DNA from: Nansenia antarctica
Taxonomy: Eukaryota; Chordata; Actinopteri; Argentiniformes; Microstomatidae
Direction of reading: 5' to 3'
Length of the DNA stretch: 64,000 bases
Assembly (NCBI GenBank): GCA_963989245.1
Contig: OZ022339.1
Coordinates: 13,387,744-13,451,743, forward strand
Shown here piece by piece: positions 22,494 through 32,600 of this stretch (within the stretch, counting starts at the first letter, position 1; each line of letters starts with the position of its first letter). The notes under the pieces were generated by a model. It worked only from the letters and a program-made list of their open reading frames with translations, had not been told where the DNA came from and did no database searches. The translations under genes and the position numbers were made by a program.

Positions 22494-22996
22494 CAGGGGA
22501 GGCTGGCTCCCCACCAAAGGGAGAAGAGAGAGATTTTTTTTCTATGACTTCTAGACAGTGTTGCTTCTGAATATCATAGTCCAATCAGCTAGTGTTCTGT
22601 GGCGTATATCATAGTCCAATCAGCTAGTGTTCTGTGGAGTATGTTCCAATCAGCTTCAAGTCCCGCCCCTTTCGGTGCATGTCCCAAAACCCCATAGACA
22701 ATTGACCGAATGGCCTGAAGTTACCAAAATAGATTTTACATGCAAGTCTACGAGAACAGCCTAGTGCAACTTCGAGTAGACTGAAAGTTGCCCCGAAAGG
22801 GGCGGGACTTGAAGCTGATTGGAACATACTCCACAGAACACTAGCTGATTGGACTATGATATACTCCACAGAACACTAGCTGATTGGACTATGATATTCA
22901 GAAGCAACACTGTCTAGAAGTCATAGAAAAAAAATCTCTCTCTTCTCCCTTTGGTGGGGCATTGCCCAATTGCACCTAATGAACCAGCCTCCCCTG
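22494..22996. repeat. Long inverted repeat (hairpin) at the right end of the hAT-like element
   Basis: The left arm (22494-22675) and right arm (22793-22996) are near-complementary around a 117-bp loop. Both arms carry two copies of a segment containing ATCATAGTCCAATCAGCTAG. The outermost bases repeat the CAGGGGAGGCTGG terminus. The right arm has about 22 extra bases near its tip. Confidence 0.9.
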
Positions 22997-23004
22997 TCAT
23001 CAAG

Positions 23005-24089
23005 TCAGTTACAAAAAGGATGGAGTGCATTTAGACACCCACGGTAGCGAATAGAGATGGATTTACCTAATATGCCTCCAGAGGGTGCAACCTCAGACCA
23101 CTCTTCTGATACATGGCTGTGGACCTCTGATCATTCCCCTCATGGTTACTATCCCAACCAACACCTTTATAATTGTACACTACTCCCACTCATACCAAAT
23201 TACCTGGGAATAACTTACAGTGAGTAGGTTGAAAATGAATGAGGTTCTGAAATCCATTTGCACCAACAGAACATAATAACAGGTTGTGATTTTTCAAGTG
23301 GGTCACAGGGACATTAGTGGTTAGGTCTGGCTGTCCCATTTACTGGAAACAGATCTGGACGACTAAATTATTGGGATTTGTACTATTATGTCCGGAGCTG
23401 GACAATTATTGGGTGGGAATTGAGTGGGTAATAGACTCATTTACACCAAACTCTCCCGATAAATAACCCACTGAATTCATCAAATTATGATTCATAATAT
23501 TATTTGTTGGATCGTTTGATTTATTAAATTTATGGAAGCTACTGCATCTTTAGGCATGTTTTATTTTATTTGGGTCAGTAGTTAATATCACAGTCAAATG
23601 ATGCAATTGAATTAGACAGCCTAGAGCTGTCTTTATTCACTGGCAGGCTGCTTTAGAATACCCATCAGTCATTCTCATTGCTTTAATTAGCTTTCATCAT
23701 TTCACACCATTTATTCACATAAACAAATGAAAGCTTTTCCAAGTTGAGAATCATTAATTCAATGTTGTTTCAACCCTGTCAAATCTCAGCCCACTAGCCA
23801 CCACTCTCGGAACACTTTTCATTCAATCTCCATGCATTGTTACAAAATGAAGCTGACTTGAATCGCTTATGGGATCTATTTTTCTGATCTATGTGAATAT
23901 ATTTTGAGGGAAATCTCATACTGTAGTAGGCTATACTTATACGCAATCCACAGGTCAATTCAAACAGGAACTGGTGAAGGCACACGTCACTACTTCCATT
24001 TACATGTAAAGAGAAAAAATAAATAAAAAAATTATCTAGACGCACCCATACAGGAAGCTAAATGACGTATGAGCATCATGAATAAACTC
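23005..24089. other. Unassigned intergenic DNA
   Basis: No repeat or domain recognised. A 57-codon open frame starts at 23056, but nothing supports it as a gene. Confidence 0.5.
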
Positions 24090-24352
24090 TTGTAAATGGA
24101 CTGCACTTATTATACCTTTTATCCAAACGCTTTACAAAGGCCTCTCATTCACCCATTCACACACACATTCACACACCAATGGCGGCAAGCTACCATGCAA
24201 GGCGCCGGCCCGCTCACTCGGAGCAATTTGGGGTTCAGTGTCTTACCCAAGGACACTTCGACATGTGGCCAGCCGGGGCTCGAACCGCCGATCTGCCGAC
24301 CTTGCGATCATTAGACGGCGGCTCTACCTCCTGCCTGCGCCACAGGCACCCC
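24090..24352 (-). mobile_element. tRNA-derived SINE of a common teleost family
   Basis: On the minus strand the head has GTGGCGCAGGCAGGAGG and the B box GGTTCGAGCCC, followed by the body phrase TGTCCTTGGGTAAGACACTG and a tail TTTGTAAAGCGTTTGG that resembles L2 LINE 3' ends. L2 machinery probably mobilised it. Confidence 0.75.
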
Positions 24353-24607
24353 AGTCTTGTATTCTTCTTATTCTCCTATTAAGACTTGTGTTGGGCTAGG
24401 GCACTCCAGGCAAACTTTAAAGAAGGAAGAGGAAGGTCAGATTCCCTAACGAGTTCATTTGAACACTGACCATCTTCTTAATCCAATGCATACAGTGTGT
24501 AGCAGAGCATGAGCTGCCGTATGAGCTTGCATGAGCATGAGCTTGTGATGCGGTAGCCCAGTCTGACACATGTCAATTCGAGTGTCACCCTCAGGCCATG
24601 AGGATGT

Positions 24608-24672
24608 CCTCCTAGCTTAATGGTAGACGCTTGTGTCTTTCATGTTGGAGTTAATTGGGTTTGAACCCCGCC
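24608..24672 (+). repeat. tRNA-like sequence (SINE head or tRNA pseudogene)
   Basis: A-box-like TAGCTTAATGG and B box GGGTTTGAACCCC at normal spacing, but no intact acceptor stem is visible. Confidence 0.4.
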
Positions 24673-25369
24673 CATCACATATGCCTTCCCTGGCTAAGTC
24701 AGTCAAATATTTAGATTATGAATGAGTATGGTCTCGTATGGTGCTACAGTTTGAGCTCTTGCCTCAATGGAAAGCTAGAATTTTATGGAGGGTGTCATTT
24801 TTTTCTCTCAGTGAAATATGGTCTACACTAAGTTAAGATGTAGCTTCACTAGCCATGCCAACAGATGAATAAGGCCATACATCATAAATTATTTCCGATA
24901 ATAAGCATTATTGAATCTGCCACACTCTTCAGTATCATAGCCTGATTAATCATTTCTGATACATTTGCACCACGAGAGGCACTGTTGTTAGCACAACCTT
25001 AAACCTGACCTTAAGCAAATGATTTACAACCATGTTGACAATAATGAGTGAACCTGACCTTCTCAGCTGGAAGACAAAAAGTGTTTATTCACTGTGGTGC
25101 TGCATCACTGCATCACAGCTCCTTCAAATGTCAGGGAAAACATCAACAGTCCTCTGTCAGTGACACACACACACACATTTAATATCTTTATTTGCGTTCA
25201 CATTTTACAATAAAATTCTTGAACACAAACAGTATTAGTTGCACCAGCATAGGACACTCGATAATTCAAGCTTTAAATCTGTCTATGGGTACAGGTAGCA
25301 GCGTCTCCTCCATATGTGGCGGCTGCCAATTATTGCAGATATTGAGCAGAATTTTGCCACAGCCTTTTA
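24673..25369. other. Unassigned intergenic DNA
   Basis: No recognised feature. Confidence 0.45.
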
Positions 25370-26610
25370 TTTTAATTTAATTTTACCTTTATTTTACCAG
25401 GCGAGACAATTAAGAACAAAATTCTTATTTACAATGCCGGCCTGCAATAAGGGGAAAGGGGAGGGGGGCTGAAAGATAAAACATGTTAAAAACAAAGCAC
25501 AAAAAGCATTAAACACATGTAACACAAACAATACAACAAAAGCACTAACAGACATCAATAATGGAATACAACAGTAAGCACAAAAAGCAGACAGGCAACA
25601 CAAGACAATACAATACAACAAAACGCACTGGGACACAGCCAAAAAGCAGACAGGCAACACAAGACAATACAATACAACAAAACGCACTGGGACACAGCCA
25701 AGCAAACACAACAATAACCACTGAGACACGACCAATCAACACAGCGATACAATATGGACACTAAGACAGCCAGTAAACAAACCAATACAACGATACACAC
25801 TGAGACACAGTCAAGCAAACATAAATACGGTACAACAATAACCACTGAGACACAGACACCAAATACGTACAACAACAGCAATAAGCACTTACGAAACAGG
25901 CCAACAAACATTAGAAAACAGTATTAACATTAACACAGAAAAGCTTAAAAGCAGAGAATGAGCAGACATGAGCGTATGGGGGCATAAAAACAAGTGCAGG
26001 TGGACAGAGGGTGTGTGTAAAGGGAATGAATACAAGTGCTGCCCTACAGAGAAGAGAAGCATGTGCAGGAATCAGTGAGGGTGTCTGAAATAGTGAGTCT
26101 GAAGGCAGAGAGGGAGATGAGTTTATCCAGTTTGAGGGTTTTTTGCAGAGCATTCCAGTCAGAGGGGGCAGCAAACTGGAATGATGCACGGCCAAGGGAA
26201 GTGGTGGATTTGGGAATTTTTAGTTGGATGTGGAGTGAGGATCGGGTGTTGCGAGTGACAGGCAGAGGGTGAAGCAGGAGACACAGATAGGGGGGTGATA
26301 GGTGGAGGAGGGTTTTATAGATGAGGGTGAGCCAGTGCATGTGACGGCGGGTGTGAAGGGAGGGCCAGTTGACCAGGGAGTAAAGAGTGCAGTGGTGGGT
26401 ACTGTAGGGGGTGTTAGTGGCGAACCGGATGGCGGAGTGATACAGTGTGTCGAGCGTGGAGAGTGTAGCTTTGCATGCAGACCTGTAGATTGTGTCGCCG
26501 TAGTCAAGCATGGGGAGAATGGTCATTTGAATGAGGGTGCGTTTAGCGGATGAATTGAAGGAGTGACGGTTTCTATAGAGAAAGCCAAGTTTGGCCTTAA
26601 TCTTGGCCTT
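25370..26610 (-). mobile_element. LINE 3' half (RT C-terminus and tail)
   Basis: The minus-strand frame from about 26610 to 26044 encodes LGFLYRNRHSFNSSAKRTL, ILPMLDYGDTIYRSA, HWLTLIYKTLLHLSPPYL and ASFQFAAPSDWNALQKTLKL, a C-terminal block of an L2/Rex1-like LINE. It is followed by the long 3' UTR and a tail with the complement of TTTACCTTTATTTTACCAGG at the low-coordinate end. The catalytic YADD part is missing. A relative lies at 42330-43150. Confidence 0.8.
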
Positions 26611-27211
26611 TGCTTTAGGCTTGGGAATTCCTGCCATCTGCAACCCCCTGACGACTAGTCTGTGGACATTACCAAGGCTTCCAAATATAAACACTAATAA
26701 TTTACATTTGTACCCAAGCTGTACAATGGCATCTTTGAGTGGATGGTACTTCACAACTTTGGTAAGAAAGGCCTCTTCTAGGCTGTAGTCAAACGCGCAA
26801 CCCACTTCCAAAATGATGACCTCTCTACTGTCCTCATCGACAACAATAACATCTGGTGTATTGGCTGCAACATTTGAAAAATAGTCATATTCATTATTGC
26901 ACAGATTGAACATGGTAGTTGAGACACGTGTGTGTTTATAGGTTTTAACAGAGGGTGTAACATATGAGAGCATGTCCTTAACTAGCAAGTCAACAATTCT
27001 ATCATGCCTAGCGATGTACATGCCTTTATATACAAAGCAGCCATTCAGAATATGTGACAGGGATTCAGTGATTGAATTCTGATCATGGTGCAGACAGTGG
27101 GGAGAGAATGTGTTAGGGTACCACAGAGAGAGATTGAGTCTAGTTGGAAGGACCTGTAATCTAGCTTTAACTGTAAAAGTGACTATATCCTCATCTACTG
27201 CATGGTTCTTG

Positions 27212-27302
<91 letters not shown>

Positions 27303-27362
27303 CATCAGTTAGGCCAGTGATTGGGGACAGGTCCTCAGAGACCCCCAGACATTTCATCAGCA
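26610..27362 (-). mobile_element. Retroelement C-terminal fragment with zinc-knuckle and PD-(D/E)xK-like endonuclease motifs
   Basis: Read in the same frame as the LINE fragment next to it (439 codons together). It contains a degenerate zinc-knuckle-like block with ESLSHILNGC (residues about 88-110), RHDRIVDLL, and then PDVIVVDEDSREVIILEVGC with KVVKYHPL. This arrangement (Cys/His block, RHD, PD...E...K) resembles the restriction-like endonuclease end of R2/NeSL-type non-LTR elements. The upstream RT is not present, and the N-terminal Cys-Val run is simply a CA microsatellite. The family is assigned by motif resemblance only. Confidence 0.55.
27213..27300. repeat. (CA)n microsatellite
   Basis: About 44 CA units with a single CG interruption. 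Confidence 0.97.
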
Positions 27363-27439
27363 TATTAATAATACAATGTTGTTATCATAAGCAGTGTTAC
27401 TACAGTACTCAGGTAAAATAACTACTAAATGTAGAATGT

Positions 27440-27800
27440 TATCAATTACCTACTTTTCACATTGATGCACTAATCAGCAACCCTCCAATGAAAAACAAAG
27501 CCTATGATAGCACTGGGCAGGCAGTGGCCACACTGTATGAACCCATGAGTTTAACATTTACCCCAACATTTAAACAGGCCCACAAAACCCACCTCTTCAA
27601 GCTCACCTTCACCAGTTAACCCTCCCTCCTCCTCTTCCCATGTGTCCCCAGCACTACTACCTTAATTAGGCCCCTATACTTTTTATTACTACTTACTATT
27701 TACCTTTTCCTTCTTTTTATTATTACTACTCAATCTTTTCAGTTTGTAAAGCGTCTTTGAGTGTCTAGAAAGGCGCTATATAAGTCTACTGTATTATTAT
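27440..27800 (+). mobile_element. L2-like LINE 3'-end fragment
   Basis: Encodes a FKQAHKTHLFKLTF remnant and ends in TAAAGCGTCTTTGAGTGTC, AAGGCGCTATATAAG and a short ATT run. This is the same tail type, in opposite orientation, as the LINE at 225-2670. Confidence 0.75.
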
Positions 27801-27865
27801 GAGATGATGGCTAGCCTGGGGGCCAGTAGGAAAGAAAGAGGACTGGTACTAGCAGTAGTAGCTTT

Positions 27866-28121
27866 TAAAGCAGTGAGGTTATATGCTGTGTAGGGCCTAA
27901 AGCAGTGAGGTTATATGCTGTGTAGGGCCTAAAGCAGTGAGGTTATATGCTGTGTAGGGCCTAAAGCAGTGAGGTTATACGCTGTGTAGGGCCTAAAGCA
28001 GTGAGGTTATACGCTGTGTAGGGCCTAAAGCAGTGAGGTTATACGCTGTGTAGGGCCTAAAGCAGTGAGGTTATATGCTGTGTAGGGCCTAAAGCAGTGA
28101 GGTTATACGCTGTGTCGGGCC
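27866..28121. repeat. 32-bp minisatellite, eight copies
   Basis: Eight exact-length copies with the core TAAAGCAGTGAGGTTATA. They differ mainly at one T/C position. Confidence 0.97.
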
Positions 28122-28319
28122 AACTTATTTGGCTGGCTCTCTCTCTCTTCTGCCACACCCTCTGTACACATCATTCTGCCTCTCAGTTCCACCCTGGAGT
28201 TCATGAACTTACTAGATTTAGTTGGAATTTACCCAAATCACATCACTTCTCTCAGTTGACATGGTAATATTTCTCAGGAATTAGACCTGTCCATTCATTT
28301 CCTAATACATACCAGGTTT

Positions 28320-28320
<1 letters not shown>

Positions 28321-28361
<41 letters not shown>
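28321..28361. repeat. (ATT)n microsatellite
   Basis: Fourteen ATT units. Confidence 0.96.
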
Positions 28362-28363
<2 letters not shown>

Positions 28364-28434
28364 ACGGCTTGCAAACGCATCCTGTAGCGTCTTTCAATTC
28401 TTTTTTTTACATTTTCCCCATTCTTCCTGGCAGA

Positions 28435-28925
28435 ACACCTCTAGCTCAAAAATATTCTTCGGCCTTCTTGCATGCATGGCCCAGCTGCTACACAACCCCA
28501 AAGCATAATGGATCCACCTCCATGCTTAACAGTTGGCAAGGTGTTCTTCTCTACAAATGCTTCACCCTTTTTTCTCCAAACATACCTTCTTTGGCTGTGG
28601 CCAAAAAGTTCAATTTTGGTTTCGTCAGTCCAAAGCACATTGTTCCAATAGGCTTCAGGGTTTTTTGCATACTTCAGATGCTTAATTTTGTGTTGAGGTT
28701 GTAGGAAAGGCTTCTTTCTGGCAGCTCTGCCATGTAGGTCTTTGTTGTTTAAGGTACGCTGTATTGTTGTCCTGTGAAAAATTAGACCGGTGTCTGCTAC
28801 TCTTTTTTGCAGCTCCTTTGCAGTGGTGTGTGGGTTCTTCTGAGCATTTCTCACCAGATCTTGGGCCATTCTATCTGAAATTTCTCTTGGTCTTCCAGAT
28901 CTTGCCTTGACGCAGTCAGATACTT
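28435..28925 (-). pseudogene. Truncated Tc1-like transposase
   Basis: The minus-strand frame gives GRPREISDRMAQDLVRNAQK, then GRAARKKPFLQ, YWNNVLWTDETKIELFG and GGGSIMLWGC, the central part of a Tc1/mariner transposase. WTDE supplies one of the DD(E/D) catalytic aspartates. The N-terminal helix-turn-helix part and everything after GCVAAG, including the last catalytic residue, are missing, so it cannot be active. A Tc1-like terminal phrase occurs near 29065-29092. Confidence 0.88.
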
Positions 28926-29095
28926 TAGAAGGAATGGAGTTACTTCAGAATATATAGTTAAACCTTGGAATTATATTCACCTGACTCATTGAAGCCCTAA
29001 CAAGTAAATCACCTTGGTCTGGGCCTTAGTAATCATCTTCTCAAAAGGTAACAGAGAATAATCCAAAAGGGTTCCCAAACTTTTGCACAGGGCTC

Positions 29096-29604
29096 TTTTC
29101 CTTTTTCTTTTTTTTCTTCAGAAAAATAAAAAGAAACCTTGCTTTAAAATTAGCAGAGAACTTGAGAAAAACCATGAACTTTATTTTTTTCTCTATCCAG
29201 TTCTCTGGGATTTATTTGGAGCAGAATTCATTGATTCTTTTCTTTGTTCAGAGAGCAGAACGAGAGAGTGGTCAATTCAGGTCCCTTTTTGTCCATTTTC
29301 TCCTCAGTCTGTCACTGCGGGAAGCGGTTGATGCAAGGAGAAGGGTTAGTGTAAGAAAGCGTATTGATTTTCTGACATAAGCCATATGAATGCACTCCAT
29401 TCGGACAACCCAATAGGCTACATTTGTGTCTGTTTATACCTTTTACTGTATAGTTCTTTATTTGGCAGGGCACGGTAAGGTACATTGCAGTAACAAAAAG
29501 ATATACTCTACTACAGCTCTGCATTTAGATACAGTGACAAAGTGAATATGAATGACTCTGCTATTATGTGAAAAAGTACTAATGATTTCATTTGGTCTTT
29601 CCAG
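29096..29604. other. Intron DNA upstream of the first vwc2 coding exon
   Basis: Ends in the acceptor GGTCTTTCCAG at 29604. Nothing else recognised. Confidence 0.5.
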
Positions 29605-32600
29605 ATGGACTGACTCACGCGTGAAATGTGAAGTGTGCTATGTGAACCAAGGTGTCATCCCACCTTGCCGGTGGTGGGGAGATATGCTGCACTCTGTTGC
29701 CATGACAGCAGAAGTTCTCTTTGTTCTGTGGTTCCTGATGACCGGTACTCAGTGTAACCCCATAGTACCCGTGTCAGGGAGCCGGGAACGTCTGGAGAAG
29801 GTACTGATCCAGGTGAGGGAGGAGAAGCAGGACAGCCAGGCGTCTGAGGGGGTCGTGAGCTACAGCACCCAGCAGAAGCTTGAGGAACTCAGTTCCATAG
29901 CCCTAGAGGGCAACAGAGGGGCCAATAGAACCTCTGTCAACAGGGCCAGGCCTAACCCAGGCACTAAAAAGCGTGGAACCAAGGGAGCAAAGGCAGAAGA
30001 TGTGTGGGGGGAGGAGCAAGCGGACCCAAACCTAATAGACGAGGGCCCTACCAGCGAAGTCAACCTCTCCCTTTACGCCATCGATGAGTATGCATACCCA
30101 GATTACAGGGGGAAGGGTTGCATGGATGAGAGTGGCTTTGTCTTTGCCATCGGTGAGAAGTTTACCCCGGGTCCCTCCACGTGCCCTTGCCTCTGCACAG
30201 ACGAGGGTCCCCTGTGTGCCAAGCCTGAATGTCCCAACGTCCCCCCTCGCTGCCTCAGGGTGGACACCAGCCAGTGCTGCCCGCAGTGCAAGGAAAAGAA
30301 GAACTACTGTGAGTTTCGGGGCAAGATCTACATGTCGCTGCAGGAGTTTGAGGTGAGCCTGTGTCAGCCAGTGACAGCCTATGACAGCCATTTCTAACAT
30401 GTCCAATAGCAAACACTTGGGGAACTGCAAATAGAACACTTCCGTGTGTGATGGGCTTATTGCAAGCACTACACACAGGCACGTTACTCTGTACTGCAGC
30501 AGCCAAGCACATTTTTATTATGGCAAAAGTCAGCATTTATTTTATCCTCACAATGCTTGAATGTGACCAGAGGCTGAAAACAGTGAGCCTGTTTAATCAG
30601 TGTATTTCTTTCTTTCTTTGGGGTGGGGGGGGGGGTTATTACTCAATACTGTATCTTGATACAATTGGTAGTCTTGGTAGAATGTATTTTTTTTTTTTAC
30701 TAAGCTCATTAGACTTCAAAGAGCTCATCTCTCATTTATATTAGAAGTACTGTAGTGCATGGACAACTCTACTACCAGCTTTGTATTGTATCTTTGATAA
30801 AAGGTACTACATTAAGTTTAGAATTTTGTTACGTCACATTACACAAGTGTAAGAGGGTAAAATTCTTAGGCTTCAGATACTGACATTGCAGCACAAGACA
30901 ATAACGCAATAGGCAAGATAAGTCAAGATAAAATCAAGTGAAATAGTACAAGATAATTGAGACATACAATAAGTGAGAGAATTGGACAAGTGACAAGTTG
31001 TGCGAGACAAATAAGACAAATAGACAGGGTGCAATTATCAGTACAAAATACAAATAGTAAAATAAATAAAACAGTACAAGTAGAATGTCATGAATCATGA
31101 GTATTGCACTCGGTGGCAGTGGGTGTAAGAGGTAGTACTGAGTACAGTGACAGTAAGGTAGTCTGTATACATGGGGTGTGTTAAGGTTAGGTAGTCTGTA
31201 TACATGGGGTGTGTTAAGGTTAGGTAGTCTGTATACATGGGGTGTGTTAAGGTTAGGTAGTCTGTATACATGGGGTGTGTTAAGGTTAGGTAGTCTGTGG
31301 TGTGTTAAGGTTAGGTAGTCTGTATACATGGGGTTTGTTAAGGTTAGGTAGTCTGTATACATGTGGTGTGTTAAGGTTAGGTAGTCTGTATACATGGGGT
31401 GTGTTAAGGTTAGGTAGTCTTTATACATGGGGTGTGTTAAGGTTAGGTAGTTAGTCTGTATACATGGGGTGTGTTAAGGTTAGGTAGTCTGTATACATGG
31501 GGTGTGTTAAGGTTAGGTAGTCTGTATACATGGGGTGTGTTAAGGTTAGGTAGTCTGTATACATGGGGTGTGTTAAGGTTAGGTAGTCTGTATACATGGG
31601 GTGTGTTAAGGTTAGGTAGTCTGTATACATGGGGTGTGTTAAGGTTAGGTAGTCTGTATACATGGGGTGTGTTAAGGTTAGGTAGTCTTTATACATAGGG
31701 TGTGTTAAGGTTAGGTAGTCTGTGGTGTGTTAAGGTTAGGTAGTCTGTATACATGGGGTGTGTTAAGGTTAGGTAGTCTGTATACATGGGGTGTGTTAAG
31801 GTTAGGTAGTCTGTATACATGGGGTGTGTTAAGGTTAGGTAGTCTGTATACATGGGGTGTGTTAAGGTTAGGTAGTCCGTATACTTGGGGTGTGCTTGGG
31901 GATAATAGTCAATTGTCTATTAAAAATGCTGTAAATATGCTGTAAATATGCTGTACGGAGGATTGACAAGCTAAGGAAAGAAAATTTGACATTACATTAC
32001 ATTTTCAGATCGAAGTGGAGCTATATATGTATGTATAACTTGATATATCTGCAAAATGTTCTGCCGTAATGTATAACTTTTCCTAAATCAATTTCCTGGT
32101 TGATGAACACCCATTTGAAACTCTGGTAATCCTTGTGTTTTTGCTTTAGTTCCCTTTAACAATTCCAGCCAAAAAATTAGAACATATATCGCATGAATGG
32201 TTTTTTATAATATATTTTAAATGATAATATTGTTTCAAAGCTTTCTCTGAGCAAGCAAACACCAAGCAGAATCAGTGTGAAAAGTGCAACAGGGCTGGGT
32301 AACAGGCAACAGGGTAACAGGGTAACAGGGCTGGGTAGCAGGGCAACAGGGCTGGGTAGCAGGGCAACAGGGCTGGGTAGCAGGGCAACAGGGCTGGGTA
32401 ACAGGGCAACAGGGCTGGGTAGCAGGGCAACAGGGCTGGGTAACAGGGCAACAGGGCAACAGGGTAACAGGGCAACAGGGCAACAGGGCTGGGTAACAGG
32501 GCAACAGGGCAACAGGGTAACAGGGCAACAGGGCAACAGGGTAACAGGGCTGGGTAACAGGGCAACAGGGCTGGGTAACAGGGCAACAGGGCTGGGGAAC

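Larger units (their letters stand above)
21206..22996. mobile_element. Non-autonomous hAT-like element with 8-bp TSD
   Basis: The left end CAGTGGCGGCTGG (21206-21218) and the right end CCAGCCTCCCCTG (22984-22996) are inverted repeats matching at 11 of 13 bases. Both sides are flanked by the identical 8-bp direct repeat TCATCAAG (21198-21205 and 22997-23004), the target-site length of hAT transposons. The interior has no transposase. It contains a 31-bp minisatellite, a GT microsatellite and a long inverted repeat next to the right end. Confidence 0.75.

Noticed and set aside
23056..23229. 57-codon frame starting MDLPNMPPEG
   Set aside because: No domain, splice signals or neighbouring exons. 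Length is within chance expectation.
24608..24672. Functional tRNA gene
   Set aside because: A and B boxes are present, but the acceptor stem does not pair; more likely a SINE head or pseudogene.
28441..28869. Active Tc1 transposase
   Set aside because: Both the DNA-binding N-terminus and the C-terminal catalytic part are missing.
31157..31896. CRISPR-like array
   Set aside because: Repeats of 25-33 bp are directly adjacent with no unique spacers, and the DNA is vertebrate.
31451..31945. Periodic 11-residue repeat proteins on both strands
   Set aside because: Produced by the 33-bp minisatellite, since 33 is a multiple of three. Nothing else supports a gene.
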